From Mesorhizobium loti (GTDB lineage Bacteria; Pseudomonadota; Alphaproteobacteria; Rhizobiales; Rhizobiaceae), in NCBI RefSeq assembly GCF_003148495.1, contig NZ_QGGH01000002.1:744001-808000 (forward strand): DNA of 64,000 nt, given 5' to 3'. The stretch's first letter is position 1. Each line of letters begins with the position of its first letter. The position numbers and the translations under genes are program-made. Below, piece by piece: positions 1 to 8,369 of this stretch. The notes beneath the pieces are model-generated. The model was not told where the DNA came from, did not search any database, and worked only from the letters and a program-made list of their open reading frames with translations.

Positions 1-2
1 CC

Positions 3-1880
3 GCCACTGGCGTCATCGCCCGCATGCGCGACTGGAAGTCGCTGATGGCGGCGGCCTTTTTCGGTACCGGCGTCTGGACCATCCTTTACATGACCGATGC
101 ACCGGGAGCGAACCTCTCTGCCATCCTGTTCATCGACGCCGTCACACTGGCCGTGCTCGCCCTTGTCTGGCTCGCTCGCCGTGGCGATGAAGCCGGGCCA
201 GCCGGGGCTTTCGACTGGCCGTCCATCGTGCCTGGTCTGTTCGTCGCATTTTCGGCGCTGGGCCTGTCGGTCGACCCGGTCTTTGCCGCCGCCGGCTATG
301 CCTTGCCGGGCGCCGTGGTGATCGCCGCAATGGTGGCCGTCGCGCTCTATCGTCCGCTGGCGCTGCCGCTCCTCTATGCGGCCGGACTGGTCACGGTGCT
401 GATCTATCTCGGCATCATCCCGCCAACCTCGATCGCTTCCGATTTTTCGGGCGGTGCCCTGGGCGTCGATGGACTGCCCTTGGCCACGTCCAATGCGCTG
501 ACATTGCGCATCGGCATCGCACTTGGCCTGGTCTTCATCGGCGCCGGCTTCTGGGCCGCGCGCAGGTTCGCCGCCGGGACGCAAATCCGCGCGGCCTCAT
601 GGGCGGCGTGGGGCGTCATCGTGCCGCTGGTCATCCTGCTGGCACTCTGGTTCACCTTTGGCAATCTCGACCGCGACCTTGTCTACGCTGCCGCAGCAGT
701 ACTGCTGGTCGCGGTCTTCGCCGCCGGCGGCGAGTGGATCGCGCGGGCAGAAGAGCCGCCGCTCAAGGGCGGTATCGCGGTGTCGTTTGCCCTGGGCGGC
801 GCGGCCATCGCCGGGCTCTTGATGCTGCATATGGCTTTCGATTCCGGCTGGACCACCATCCTGCTCGGTGCGGCGGCCATCGTGCCGGCGCTGGCCACGC
901 GCTGGCGCTCCTATCCGGTGCTCGGCTGGATTTCGGTCGGCGCGGTAATCGCGGTGCTTGGCCGCGTCGCCTTCGACCCGACTATTGTCGGCGCCGAGTT
1001 CCTGTCGACGACACCGGTGTTCAACTGGCTGCTGCCGGGCTACGGCGTGCCGGCGCTCGCCTTCGGCTTTGCCGCCTGGCAGCTCGCCCGCACCACCAAT
1101 GGCCGGCCACGCCTCGCCATGGAAGCGGCGGCAGCGCTGTTTGCGCTGCTCACGCTCGCCATGCTGGTGCGCCATGCCATGCATGGCGGCGTCATCGACA
1201 CCGGCGCCATGACGCTCGCTGAACAGTCGATCTACACGCTGATCGCCATCGGCGCCGGCGCCATCCTCGTCGCCATCGACATCCGCTCGCCAAGCTCGGT
1301 GCTGCGCTACGGTTCGATGGCCGCCGGCGTGGTCTCCGTCGCCTTCATCGTTGTCAGGCACTTCGTGGTGCTGAACCCGTTGTTGTCAGACGAATCGACC
1401 GGCCAGATCCCGGTGTTCAACCTGTTGTTCCTTGGTTATCTCCTGCCGGCGGCGGCCGCCGGCGGGCTGGCGCTCTATGCGAGGGACAAGCGGCCGAAAT
1501 GGTATACGCAGATGCTGGCTCTGGTGGCCGCAGTGCTTGCCTTCGCCTATGCCACGCTGTCGGTGAGGCGCCTGTTCAAGGGCGAATTCATCGGCCTGTG
1601 GAGCGGGCTTGGCCAACTGGAGACCTACACTTACTCGGCGCTCTGGCTGGTCATCGGCGTGGCGTTGCTCACAGCCGGCGTTTGGTTGAAATCGCAGGTG
1701 CTGCGCATTGCCTCGGCCGCGCTGATCGCGATCGCCGTGCTGAAAGTCTTCATCTTCGACATGTCGGAGCTTGAAGGCGTGCTACGGGCACTATCCTTCA
1801 TCGGCCTTGGCGCGGTTTTGATCGGCATCGGCCTGTTTTATCAGCGGCTGCTGACACGGGCGGCGAAGGAAAACGGATAA
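3..1880 (+). CDS. DUF2339-type polytopic membrane protein (5' partial)
   Basis: The reading frame is open to the left window edge, so the start lies outside and the first visible Met (base 24) is probably internal. About 625 codons are visible. They are almost entirely hydrophobic, with many membrane segments of 18-22 residues separated by short loops, and the protein ends in a basic tail after a final helix. The composition (long runs of A, L, V, I and G, with repeated short Arg-containing loops) fits the large DUF2339 family, whose function is unknown and whose members usually have a soluble or coiled N-terminal part followed by 15 or more membrane helices. That N-terminal part would lie upstream. 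Family assignment rests on overall architecture only. Confidence 0.7.
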   Translation, partial: ATGVIARMRDWKSLMAAAFFGTGVWTILYMTDAPGANLSAILFIDAVTLAVLALVWLARRGDEAGPAGAFDWPSIVPGLFVAFSALGLSVDPVFAAAGYALPGAVVIAAMVAVALYRPLALPLLYAAGLVTVLIYLGIIPPTSIASDFSGGALGVDGLPLATSNALTLRIGIALGLVFIGAGFWAARRFAAGTQIRAASWAAWGVIVPLVILLALWFTFGNLDRDLVYAAAAVLLVAVFAAGGEWIARAEEPPLKGGIAVSFALGGAAIAGLLMLHMAFDSGWTTILLGAAAIVPALATRWRSYPVLGWISVGAVIAVLGRVAFDPTIVGAEFLSTTPVFNWLLPGYGVPALAFGFAAWQLARTTNGRPRLAMEAAAALFALLTLAMLVRHAMHGGVIDTGAMTLAEQSIYTLIAIGAGAILVAIDIRSPSSVLRYGSMAAGVVSVAFIVVRHFVVLNPLLSDESTGQIPVFNLLFLGYLLPAAAAGGLALYARDKRPKWYTQMLALVAAVLAFAYATLSVRRLFKGEFIGLWSGLGQLETYTYSALWLVIGVALLTAGVWLKSQVLRIASAALIAIAVLKVFIFDMSELEGVLRALSFIGLGAVLIGIGLFYQRLLTRAAKENG

Positions 1881-1915
1881 AGGCAAGCAAGAACAATACG
1901 ATTTTAGTCTGGCCG

Positions 1916-1941
1916 GGAATAAATCGGTCAATGAGCTCGTT
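1916..1941 (+). promoter_or_regulatory. ECF-type promoter-like site GGAAT-N17-CGTT
   Basis: GGAAT at 1916-1920 is followed after exactly 17 bases by CGTT at 1938-1941, about 115 bases before the sigma factor start at 2055. Alphaproteobacterial ECF promoters, in particular those read by EcfG-type general stress sigma factors, have a GGAAC -35 and a CGTT -10 with a 16-17 base spacer. The site may serve autoregulation or place the sigma/anti-sigma operon under another ECF sigma factor. Only the motif is seen; activity is inferred. Confidence 0.5.
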
Positions 1942-2054
1942 ATCTCATTGCTTGGGTGACCGGAGCGGCGGACCGCTTCGCGCTGGCCGCTTGCGCCGCG
2001 CCCGGAAGGCGCGTTCAATTGGGATCAACAAGGGCGACCACAGAACCAGCGGTC

Positions 2055-2573
2055 ATGGACGAAAAGAAGGCAGCAATCCTTGGCGAAATACCGCGCCTGC
2101 GCCGCTACGCACGCTCGCTTTTGCGCGACCGCGACGCTGCCGACGATCTCGTCCAGGATTGCCTCGAGCGGGCGCTTGTGCGGCTCGACAACTGGCAGAC
2201 AGGAGAAAGCCCCCGGAGGTGGCTGTTTACGATCATGCATCATTTGTTCATCGACCAGATGCGCAAGGTGAACCGTCGCGGCGAGGCAGCGATGTTGCCG
2301 CTGGAAGCGGGCGAGGCTGTTGCCCAGCCGGCCGAGCAGGTGGAGAGCATCGCGTCGCGCGAGATCATCGACGCATTGCAGGCGATCAGCCCCGACCGTC
2401 GCGCAGCCCTTGTCATGGTTGCCATCGAAGGTTTTTCCTATGCCGAAGCAGCCAACATTCTGGGCGTGCCTGCCGGCACGCTGATGTCGCGCATTGCGCG
2501 CGGGCGTGAGGAATTGCGCGGGTTGCTGGACGACACGGCGCGTCGCCGCGCGATAAGGATCGTCGAGAAATGA
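2055..2573 (+). CDS. ECF-family RNA polymerase sigma factor
   Basis: This 172-residue protein has the two ECF domains. Region 2 covers about residues 10-80, with the DAADDLVQDCLERA core-binding helix. Region 4 covers about residues 105-160, with FSYAEAANILGVPAGTLMSR as the helix-turn-helix. I take ATG 2055 rather than upstream in-frame Mets because homology-like sequence begins there. The stop overlaps the start of the anti-sigma gene (ATGA), so the two are translationally coupled. The short anti-sigma partner type points to the ECF26-like groups rather than to EcfG itself, but I cannot place the group firmly. The target promoters are unknown. Confidence 0.9.
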   Translation: MDEKKAAILGEIPRLRRYARSLLRDRDAADDLVQDCLERALVRLDNWQTGESPRRWLFTIMHHLFIDQMRKVNRRGEAAMLPLEAGEAVAQPAEQVESIASREIIDALQAISPDRRAALVMVAIEGFSYAEAANILGVPAGTLMSRIARGREELRGLLDDTARRRAIRIVEK

Positions 2574-3361
2574 TCCGCCGCGACTTTTCCGAACGTGACA
2601 TCCACATGGCGCTCGATGGCGAGTTGCCCAGCGACGAGCGCGCCGCTTACGATGCCTGGCTCGACGCCAATCCCGAGATGAAAGCCAAGAGCGCCCGCTT
2701 CACCGCCGACCGGACGGCCTTGCGGGCGGCCTTCGCCGGCGTGCTGGACGAAGCCGTCCCGGCGCGGCTGCGCAAGGTCGTGCTCGGCGAGGCGCCGGTC
2801 AAGGCGGCTGTGCCAAGCTCGCGCTGGTGGCTTGCCGCAGCCGCTGCCGTACTTCTGGTCGCCGGAGGGCTTGGTGGCTACCTTGCCGGCGTCGACGGCA
2901 TGGGGCAGGAGGATCCCGCGGAAGATCGGCTGGCCGAGCAGGCAATCGCGGCCCATGTCATCTATGCCGCCGAAAAGCGGCATGCCGTCGAAGTGCCGGC
3001 CAGCGACAAGGATCATCTGCAGACCTGGCTGTCCAACCGGATAGGGCTGAAGCTGGTGGCGCCGGATCTGACCGCGAACGGTTTCCAGTTGGTCGGCGGT
3101 CGGTTGCTTCCGGCGGGCGAGAACAAGGCCGCGATGCTGCTCTACGAGGACGACAAGGGCGAGCGTATATCCCTGTTCGTCACGGCGGAATCGGCGGAAA
3201 ATGCCAAGGGCACCTACATCGCCGCGCAGGACGGACCCGAGGCCGTCTACTGGCTGGACAAGGGCTATGGCTGCGCCGTCGTCGGCTCGCTGCCGCGCGA
3301 GCAACTGGCCGTCGTGGCAAAGAGCGCCTATGGCCAGCTTCTGGCAGGCCTGGCCAGTTGA
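2570..3361 (+). CDS. Transmembrane anti-sigma factor
   Basis: This 263-residue protein overlaps the ECF sigma gene by four bases. Residues 1-70 form a small acidic/helical cytoplasmic domain with ALDGELPSDERAAYDAWL and EAVPARLRK, the pattern of anti-sigma factors that lack the zinc-binding HxxxCxxC. A single membrane helix (about 86-107) is followed by a periplasmic domain of about 155 residues. The likely role is to hold the partner sigma at the membrane and release it on a periplasmic signal. The signal is not evident. The periplasmic part contains only one Cys (in GYGCAVV), so it gives no hint of a disulfide switch. Confidence 0.85.
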   Translation: MIRRDFSERDIHMALDGELPSDERAAYDAWLDANPEMKAKSARFTADRTALRAAFAGVLDEAVPARLRKVVLGEAPVKAAVPSSRWWLAAAAAVLLVAGGLGGYLAGVDGMGQEDPAEDRLAEQAIAAHVIYAAEKRHAVEVPASDKDHLQTWLSNRIGLKLVAPDLTANGFQLVGGRLLPAGENKAAMLLYEDDKGERISLFVTAESAENAKGTYIAAQDGPEAVYWLDKGYGCAVVGSLPREQLAVVAKSAYGQLLAGLAS

Positions 3362-3568
3362 AAGGCGCCGCTTTTGGTGGTGGCGCCAGTCTGTAAATAG
3401 CGATCCTGTTCAAAGCGTTTTGCATCGCCGGGCTGCTGCCGAATCTGTCACAATTCGGCCCTATTCAAGGTGCGATAGCGCTTTGTGGCCATCAGTATTT
3501 CGGCTGATGTCCTGAACGTTTTTCAGTAGGGCATTTCCCACCACCAAATCGAGGTTTTCTCAAGCCGC

Positions 3569-4666
3569 ATGCCTGCCGAGATCCGCACGGCCCGCGCGTC
3601 TGACGTCGATGATCTCGCCGCCATCGAGAAAGCTGTTTTCTCGAGCGACCGTATTTCCCGCCGTTCCTTCCGCCTGTTCATCGAGCGTGAAACCGCCGAG
3701 ACGCTGGTCGCCGAAGTCGACGGCCGCGTGGCCGGCTATGCGATCGTGCTGTTTCGCAAGGGCAGCGGCGTGGCGCGCCTCTACTCGATTGCGACCGGTC
3801 CGTTCTTCGGTGGGCTGGGTGTTGGCCGCATGCTGCTCGGATCCGCCGAAGACGCCGCCTTCGAGCACGGCCGCATGATGCTGCGTCTGGAGGTGCGCGA
3901 GGACAACAGCCGCGCGATCCGCATCTACGAACAGGCCGGCTATCGCAAGATCGGCCGCGAACCCGGCTATTATGAGGATGGCGGGACAGCACTTCGCTAC
4001 GAAAAGACCTTGCGCGGCGACATTCCGATTGCAACCAAGGTGCCGTTCTACCAGCAGACCTGCGAATTCACCTGCGGCCCGTGCTGCCTGATGATGGCGA
4101 TGGCCAATTTCGACCGTGGCTTCGTGCCGGATCCGGTCATGGAAATCCGGCTGTGGCGTGAAGCGACGACCGTCTTCATGATGTCGGGTCCTGGCGGATG
4201 CGAACCATTCGGCCTCGCTGTCTCGGGGTACGAGAGCGGGCTTGCGGCGGAGATCTACGTGTCCTTCTACGGCGCGCTGTTTCTGCAATCGGTGCGTAGC
4301 GAGGACAAGCGTCGGGTGATGGAACTCGCTCAGGTCGACTTTCGCCGGCGCGCGGAACTTTACGGCATCCCGGTGAATTACCGTCCGTTCACCATCGATG
4401 ATATCAGGGCTTCGATCGCGGAGGGAAAACTGGTGCTGGTGCTGATCAGCGGCTTCCTGATGTTCGGCAAAAAGGTGCCGCACTGGGTGCTGGCGATCGG
4501 CGATGACGGCGACCATATCCTGATCCACGACCCCTGGGTCGAGGACGAAAGGCAGGAGACCATCCTTGATGCCGCCAACATTCCAGTGCCTTACGGCATC
4601 TTCATGAACATGGCGCAGTTCGGCCGCGACGGACTGCGTGCCGCCATCACTCTGGGAAAGCGCTGA
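3569..4666 (+). CDS. GNAT acetyltransferase fused to C39/papain-like peptidase domain
   Basis: This 365-residue protein has two domains. Residues 1-148 are a RimI-like GNAT domain, with the acetyl-CoA loop GGLGVGRML at about 81-89 and the RimI-type stretch EVREDNSRAIRIYEQAGY. Residues 150-365 form a peptidase_C39-like domain, with QQTCEFTCG (candidate nucleophile Cys169), VPHW (His305) and IHDPW (Asp321), so a complete Cys-His-Asp triad with an oxyanion Gln at 162 or 163. The next gene, a RimK-like ATP-grasp ligase, starts five bases after the stop. Comparative-genomic work on ATP-grasp amidoligases has linked such GNAT, peptidase and RimK-like domains, suggesting synthesis, capping and trimming of a peptide or amide product. 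No product is known to me. Confidence 0.88.
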   Translation: MPAEIRTARASDVDDLAAIEKAVFSSDRISRRSFRLFIERETAETLVAEVDGRVAGYAIVLFRKGSGVARLYSIATGPFFGGLGVGRMLLGSAEDAAFEHGRMMLRLEVREDNSRAIRIYEQAGYRKIGREPGYYEDGGTALRYEKTLRGDIPIATKVPFYQQTCEFTCGPCCLMMAMANFDRGFVPDPVMEIRLWREATTVFMMSGPGGCEPFGLAVSGYESGLAAEIYVSFYGALFLQSVRSEDKRRVMELAQVDFRRRAELYGIPVNYRPFTIDDIRASIAEGKLVLVLISGFLMFGKKVPHWVLAIGDDGDHILIHDPWVEDERQETILDAANIPVPYGIFMNMAQFGRDGLRAAITLGKR

Positions 4667-4671
4667 TAACA

Positions 4672-6135
4672 ATGACCTGGGTTATTCTTACAGGCAGGCA
4701 GAGCGATCTCGACCAGGTGGCGACACCACACAAGATCATCACCAATCGCGACTATCTCGCGCACCCGTCGCTGTTTCGCGGCCAGCGGCCGAAGGTCATC
4801 AACCTGTCGAACAATTACGCCTACCAGAGCCGCGGCTACTATGCCTCGCTGCTGGCAAGCTCGCGCGGCCACAAGGTGATCCCGACCGTCGAGACGATGA
4901 TCGACCTGTCGGAGCGCAAGCTCTATGAGCACGCGCTGCCGGAACTGGAACTGGCGCTCAACAAATGCCGCAAGGATATTGGCGGGGTCTTTCCGCAAAA
5001 GGTCTGCATCTTCTTCGGCATCGGGCCGTCGAAAATCTGGGACCGTTTCGCCAAGCTGTTGTTCGACTGGTTCCGCGCACCGGCGCTCGAAGTCCACATC
5101 AAGGACAGCGCCGAATGGGCCTCGATCCGCAAGATCGGTTTCCATCCGTTGGCGCGCATGACCGAGGACGAGGAAAAAAGCTTTATCCAGTGCCTGGAGA
5201 CCTACACCAACCGGGAATGGCGCGACACCAAGGGCCGCACACCGGCGCGCTACACCTTCGCCACGCTGGTCGACCCGCATGAGGAATTGCCGCCCTCGGA
5301 GATCTCGTCGCTGCGCTACTGGGCCAAGATCGCCGAGAAGATGGGCGTCGAAATCGAGCCGATCACCAAGCGGGACCTGGCCAAGCTCGCCAATTACGAC
5401 GCGCTGTTCATCCGCGAGACGACCTCGATCTCCAATCACACCTATCGTTTCGCCCGCCGCGCCCAGCAAGAAGGCATGCCAGTCATCGACGACCCGCTAT
5501 CGATGATCCGCTGCACCAACAAGGTCTATCTCAACGAGCTGATGGCCTACAACAAGGTCCCGGTGCCGCCGACGGTGATGATCGCCGGCACCTCGGATCT
5601 CGAACTGGCGGCGCAGACGCTGGGCTTTCCGCTGGTGCTGAAGATTCCGGATTCGTCGTTCTCGCGCGGCGTCAAGAAATGCGCCAACTTCGAGGAACTG
5701 AAGACGCTCGCCACCGAATGGCTGGAGGATTCCGACCTTCTGATCGCGCAGAAATTCATTCCGACCGAATATGACTGGCGCGTCGGCGTGCTCGGCGGCC
5801 AGCCGCTGTTTGCCGTGCACTATCTGATGGCCAAGAAGCACTGGCAGATCGTCAACCACAAGGCCAACGGCAAGCCCGACCAGGGCGGCATCAAGACCTT
5901 CACGCTGAAGGAAACGCCGGCGCATGTCGTCGAGACGGCAGTGAAGGCGGCGCGCTGCATCGGTGACGGGCTCTATGGCGTCGACCTCAAGGAGACCAAG
6001 GACGGCGTCTTCGTCATCGAGGTGAATGACAATCCCAACCTCGACCATGGCTGGGAGGATTCCGGCGAGAAGGACGAGGTCTGGGTGCGGCTGACGCAAT
6101 GGTTCCTGGAGCGGCTGGACCGGCCCGGGCGGTAA
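4672..6135 (+). CDS. RimK-family ATP-grasp ligase with N-terminal RLAN-type domain
   Basis: This 487-residue protein is much longer than classical RimK (about 300). Residues 1-220 look like the RLAN domain (RimK-like ATP-grasp N-terminal), of unknown function. Residues from about 255 form the ATP-grasp: LVLKIPDSSFSRGVKK carries the ATP-binding Lys and glycine-rich loop, DWRVGVLGG is the central strand, and GVDLKETKDG with VIEVNDNPN supplies the Mg-binding acidic and Asn residues. It probably forms an amide or peptide bond by an acyl-phosphate intermediate, but its substrates are unknown. It is tightly linked to the GNAT/peptidase fusion upstream and to DUF3303 downstream (17 bases), so all three are likely one operon. 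It should not be read as the ribosomal S6 modification enzyme. Confidence 0.88.
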   Translation: MTWVILTGRQSDLDQVATPHKIITNRDYLAHPSLFRGQRPKVINLSNNYAYQSRGYYASLLASSRGHKVIPTVETMIDLSERKLYEHALPELELALNKCRKDIGGVFPQKVCIFFGIGPSKIWDRFAKLLFDWFRAPALEVHIKDSAEWASIRKIGFHPLARMTEDEEKSFIQCLETYTNREWRDTKGRTPARYTFATLVDPHEELPPSEISSLRYWAKIAEKMGVEIEPITKRDLAKLANYDALFIRETTSISNHTYRFARRAQQEGMPVIDDPLSMIRCTNKVYLNELMAYNKVPVPPTVMIAGTSDLELAAQTLGFPLVLKIPDSSFSRGVKKCANFEELKTLATEWLEDSDLLIAQKFIPTEYDWRVGVLGGQPLFAVHYLMAKKHWQIVNHKANGKPDQGGIKTFTLKETPAHVVETAVKAARCIGDGLYGVDLKETKDGVFVIEVNDNPNLDHGWEDSGEKDEVWVRLTQWFLERLDRPGR

Positions 6136-6152
6136 TTTGATCGGGGGAAAAG

Positions 6153-6425
6153 ATGCTGTTCATCGTGATCGAGGATTTTACCGGCTGCGATCGCAAGGAG
6201 ATCTACCGCCGCTTTCGCGACCGGGGCCGCCTGAAGCCGGACGAGCTTCTCGTGCACCACAGCTGGATCGCGGCGGACATGAGCCGCTGTTTCCTGCTGG
6301 TGGAGGCCGATGACGCCACGCTGCTGCAGCGCTGGGTCATCGAATGGGCGGATCTGGTGGAATTCGAGATCGTTCCCGTGGCGACGAGCAAGGACATGGC
6401 AGAGGCATTGAGCGGCCACCTCTGA
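6153..6425 (+). CDS. DUF3303-family small protein
   Basis: This 90-residue protein is preceded by a good ribosome site (GGGGGAAAAG, 6 bases before ATG). It shows the DUF3303 pattern: an opening hydrophobic strand with MLFIVIEDF, RRFRDRGRLKP, HHSWIAADMSRCFLLVEADD, and WADLVEFEIVPV near the end. The fold is expected to be a dimeric ferredoxin-like alpha+beta barrel. The function is unknown. Its position 17 bases after the ATP-grasp gene suggests it belongs to the same unit, perhaps as an accessory or substrate-binding protein, but members of the family also occur alone. Confidence 0.75.
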   Translation: MLFIVIEDFTGCDRKEIYRRFRDRGRLKPDELLVHHSWIAADMSRCFLLVEADDATLLQRWVIEWADLVEFEIVPVATSKDMAEALSGHL

Positions 6426-6443
6426 CCATAGCCGCCTGTCAGG

Positions 6444-7355
6444 TCAACGCAGTGCCGGCGAGCCGACTACGCGCCGGCATTCGTCGATCAGCCACTGGCG
6501 AAATGCCGCCACGACATCGCGCCTCGCGCTGCGCTCCGGGATCGTCAGGCAATAGGGCTGGCGCAGCTCCAGCGCCCGGGCGAGGGGCCTGACAAGCCGG
6601 CCGTCTTCCAGCGCCGCGGCACAGTAGATCCCTTGCGCCAGCGCCACGCCCAATCCCGAAATGGCAAGGTCGAGTGCTGCGCGCGATGAGTTGGCCGAGA
6701 GGCCGCGCTGCGCTGCCCGGCCGGGCTCGATGCCGGCGGCCTCGAACCAGCTGTGCCAGGACGGAAAGGACGCACCAGTCGGTCCCCAGCCGGTATGGAT
6801 GAGCGGCAGGCTGGCGAGGCCTTCGGGTTTGACCGTGTCCGCCAGCCCGGGCACACACACGGGATAGACTGCGTCCTGGACGATATCCTCGGTCGGGTGC
6901 TCGCGATAATGCGGGCCATAACTGAGCCTGATGTCGATCAACTCACGGTCGAACGGCACCGGGTCGTCGTCGCCTCTGAGCGATATGTCGACTGCGCCAT
7001 GGCCTGCGACAAAACCGGCGAGACGCTGAGAAAGCCAACCCATGGCCATGGATGGCGGTACCGATACGACCAGGCGCGGGCGGAATGCATCGCCACCCAG
7101 TTCGCGCGAGACGCTGCCGATCTCCTGGAAGGCCATGGTCAGCCTGGGCAGCATCTCGACGCCGGCCTCGGTGAGGACGACGCGCCGGTTGACGCGGTGG
7201 AACAGCTTGCGGCCCATCTGCTCCTCGGCGGCCCGGATGAGCTGGCTGACGGCGGCGGCCGACACCGAAAGCTCTTCCGCCGCCGCGGCAAAGCTGCCTG
7301 CACGCGCCGCGGCCTCGAAGGCCTGAAGTCCTTTGAGAGATGGAAGTGTGACCAT
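6444..7355 (-). CDS. LysR-family regulator (GcvA-like N-terminus)
   Basis: This 303-residue protein has an N-terminal winged helix with LKGLQAFEAAARAGSFAAAA and LSVSAAAVSQLIRAAEEQMG, then the effector-binding domain. The opening resembles the GcvA/AmpR branch. ATG 7355 is preferred over a GTG two codons upstream. It is divergent from the desaturase gene at 7467, and a perfect 17-base palindrome with a T-N11-A core sits 13-29 bases before its start. It therefore probably represses itself and controls the desaturase. The effector is unknown. Confidence 0.88.
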   Translation of the reverse strand: MVTLPSLKGLQAFEAAARAGSFAAAAEELSVSAAAVSQLIRAAEEQMGRKLFHRVNRRVVLTEAGVEMLPRLTMAFQEIGSVSRELGGDAFRPRLVVSVPPSMAMGWLSQRLAGFVAGHGAVDISLRGDDDPVPFDRELIDIRLSYGPHYREHPTEDIVQDAVYPVCVPGLADTVKPEGLASLPLIHTGWGPTGASFPSWHSWFEAAGIEPGRAAQRGLSANSSRAALDLAISGLGVALAQGIYCAAALEDGRLVRPLARALELRQPYCLTIPERSARRDVVAAFRQWLIDECRRVVGSPALR

Positions 7356-7367
7356 GATCACCGGATA

Positions 7368-7384
7368 GATAAGCTCAGCTTATC
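7368..7384. promoter_or_regulatory. Perfect LysR-box palindrome (T-N11-A)
   Basis: GATAAGC (7368-7374), TCA, GCTTATC (7378-7384) is a perfect 7-base inverted repeat with a three-base centre, giving T70-N11-A82 in the 73xx numbering. It lies between the divergent LysR and desaturase genes, close to the regulator start, as expected for an autoregulatory recognition site. Binding is inferred. Confidence 0.65.
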
Positions 7385-7466
7385 AAAATTGCAGAAATCG
7401 TCGTTTTTGGAAAGTTTTTTCATTGGCTACAGTAGGTTTCATCAATCCCAGCCAGGATCGAAACCC

Positions 7467-8357
7467 GTGGATCATCGCGACGTAATTTCATCGTTGACGC
7501 AGGAAGAGCGCAACCGCCTGACCGCCAAGTCGGATGTCGCGGGCCTCGCTCAGCTTGCGGCTCATTGGGGCGCGATCGTGATTATCGGATCACTGATCGC
7601 CGCCAAGGTGCCGTTCTGGCCGCTGCTGATGCTGCCGCAAGGTATCCTCATCGTGTTCCTGTTCACGCTGCTGCACGAGACGGTTCATCGTACGGCTTTC
7701 GAAACGCAATGGCTGAACGATGCCGTGGCACGGGTGTGCAGCCTGGCGATCGCGCTGCCGGCGGACTGGTTTCGCTACTTCCACTTCGCCCATCATCGAT
7801 ACACGCAAGACCCAGAGAACGACCCTGAACTGGCCTTCCCCAAACCGGAGACATGGCGGCAATATCTCGTCCATGTCTCTGGTATCCCGTTGTGGTGGGG
7901 GCACCTCAAGACGCTTTATGCCAATGCGATGGACCGCGGCGGGGAAAGCTACGTTCCGCCCAAAGGCCACGACAAGGTGCGCATCGAGGCGCGCGCCATG
8001 ATTGCCTTTTATGCCGTGGTCATTCTGCTGGCCGTCTATTTCCGGCTCACTGTGCTTCTCTATGTCTGGATCCTGCCGGCCTTGCTCGGCCAGCCGTTTC
8101 TGCGGCTCTACTTGCTGGCCGAGCACGGCCGTTGTCCGTTTGTCGCCAACATGCTGGAGAACACCAGGACCACGCTGACCAACTGGCTGGTCCGCAAGCT
8201 AGCGTGGAACATGCCGTTCCATGCCGAGCATCACGCCTATCCCGGCGTGCCGTTTCATCAACTGCCGCAGTTTCATGCGCTGATCGAGCGGCATTTGAAG
8301 GTGGTCGAGCCGGGCTATGTCAGCTTCCACGAAAAGTACATCGAGACGCTGCATTGA
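7467..8357 (+). CDS. Membrane fatty-acid desaturase superfamily protein
   Basis: This 296-residue protein has the three histidine clusters of membrane di-iron desaturases and hydroxylases: HETVHRT (after the second helix), HFAHHRYTQDPEND, and HAEHHAYPGVPFHQLP near the C-terminus. There are four or so membrane segments. The in-frame frame extends far upstream over the opposite strand's LysR, but GTG 7467 has AGGA nine bases before it and gives a normal family length. The substrate is not decided by the motifs; acyl lipids, carotenoids and small amines are all used by relatives. The divergent LysR regulator suggests expression in response to a specific compound. Confidence 0.85.
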   Translation: MDHRDVISSLTQEERNRLTAKSDVAGLAQLAAHWGAIVIIGSLIAAKVPFWPLLMLPQGILIVFLFTLLHETVHRTAFETQWLNDAVARVCSLAIALPADWFRYFHFAHHRYTQDPENDPELAFPKPETWRQYLVHVSGIPLWWGHLKTLYANAMDRGGESYVPPKGHDKVRIEARAMIAFYAVVILLAVYFRLTVLLYVWILPALLGQPFLRLYLLAEHGRCPFVANMLENTRTTLTNWLVRKLAWNMPFHAEHHAYPGVPFHQLPQFHALIERHLKVVEPGYVSFHEKYIETLH

Positions 8358-8369
8358 TGGTGGCCGACC

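Noticed and set aside
3364..3387. GGCGCC...GGCGCC hairpin after the anti-sigma gene
   Set aside because: The stem is only six bases, with a loop of 12 and no T-run, so a terminator is not supported.
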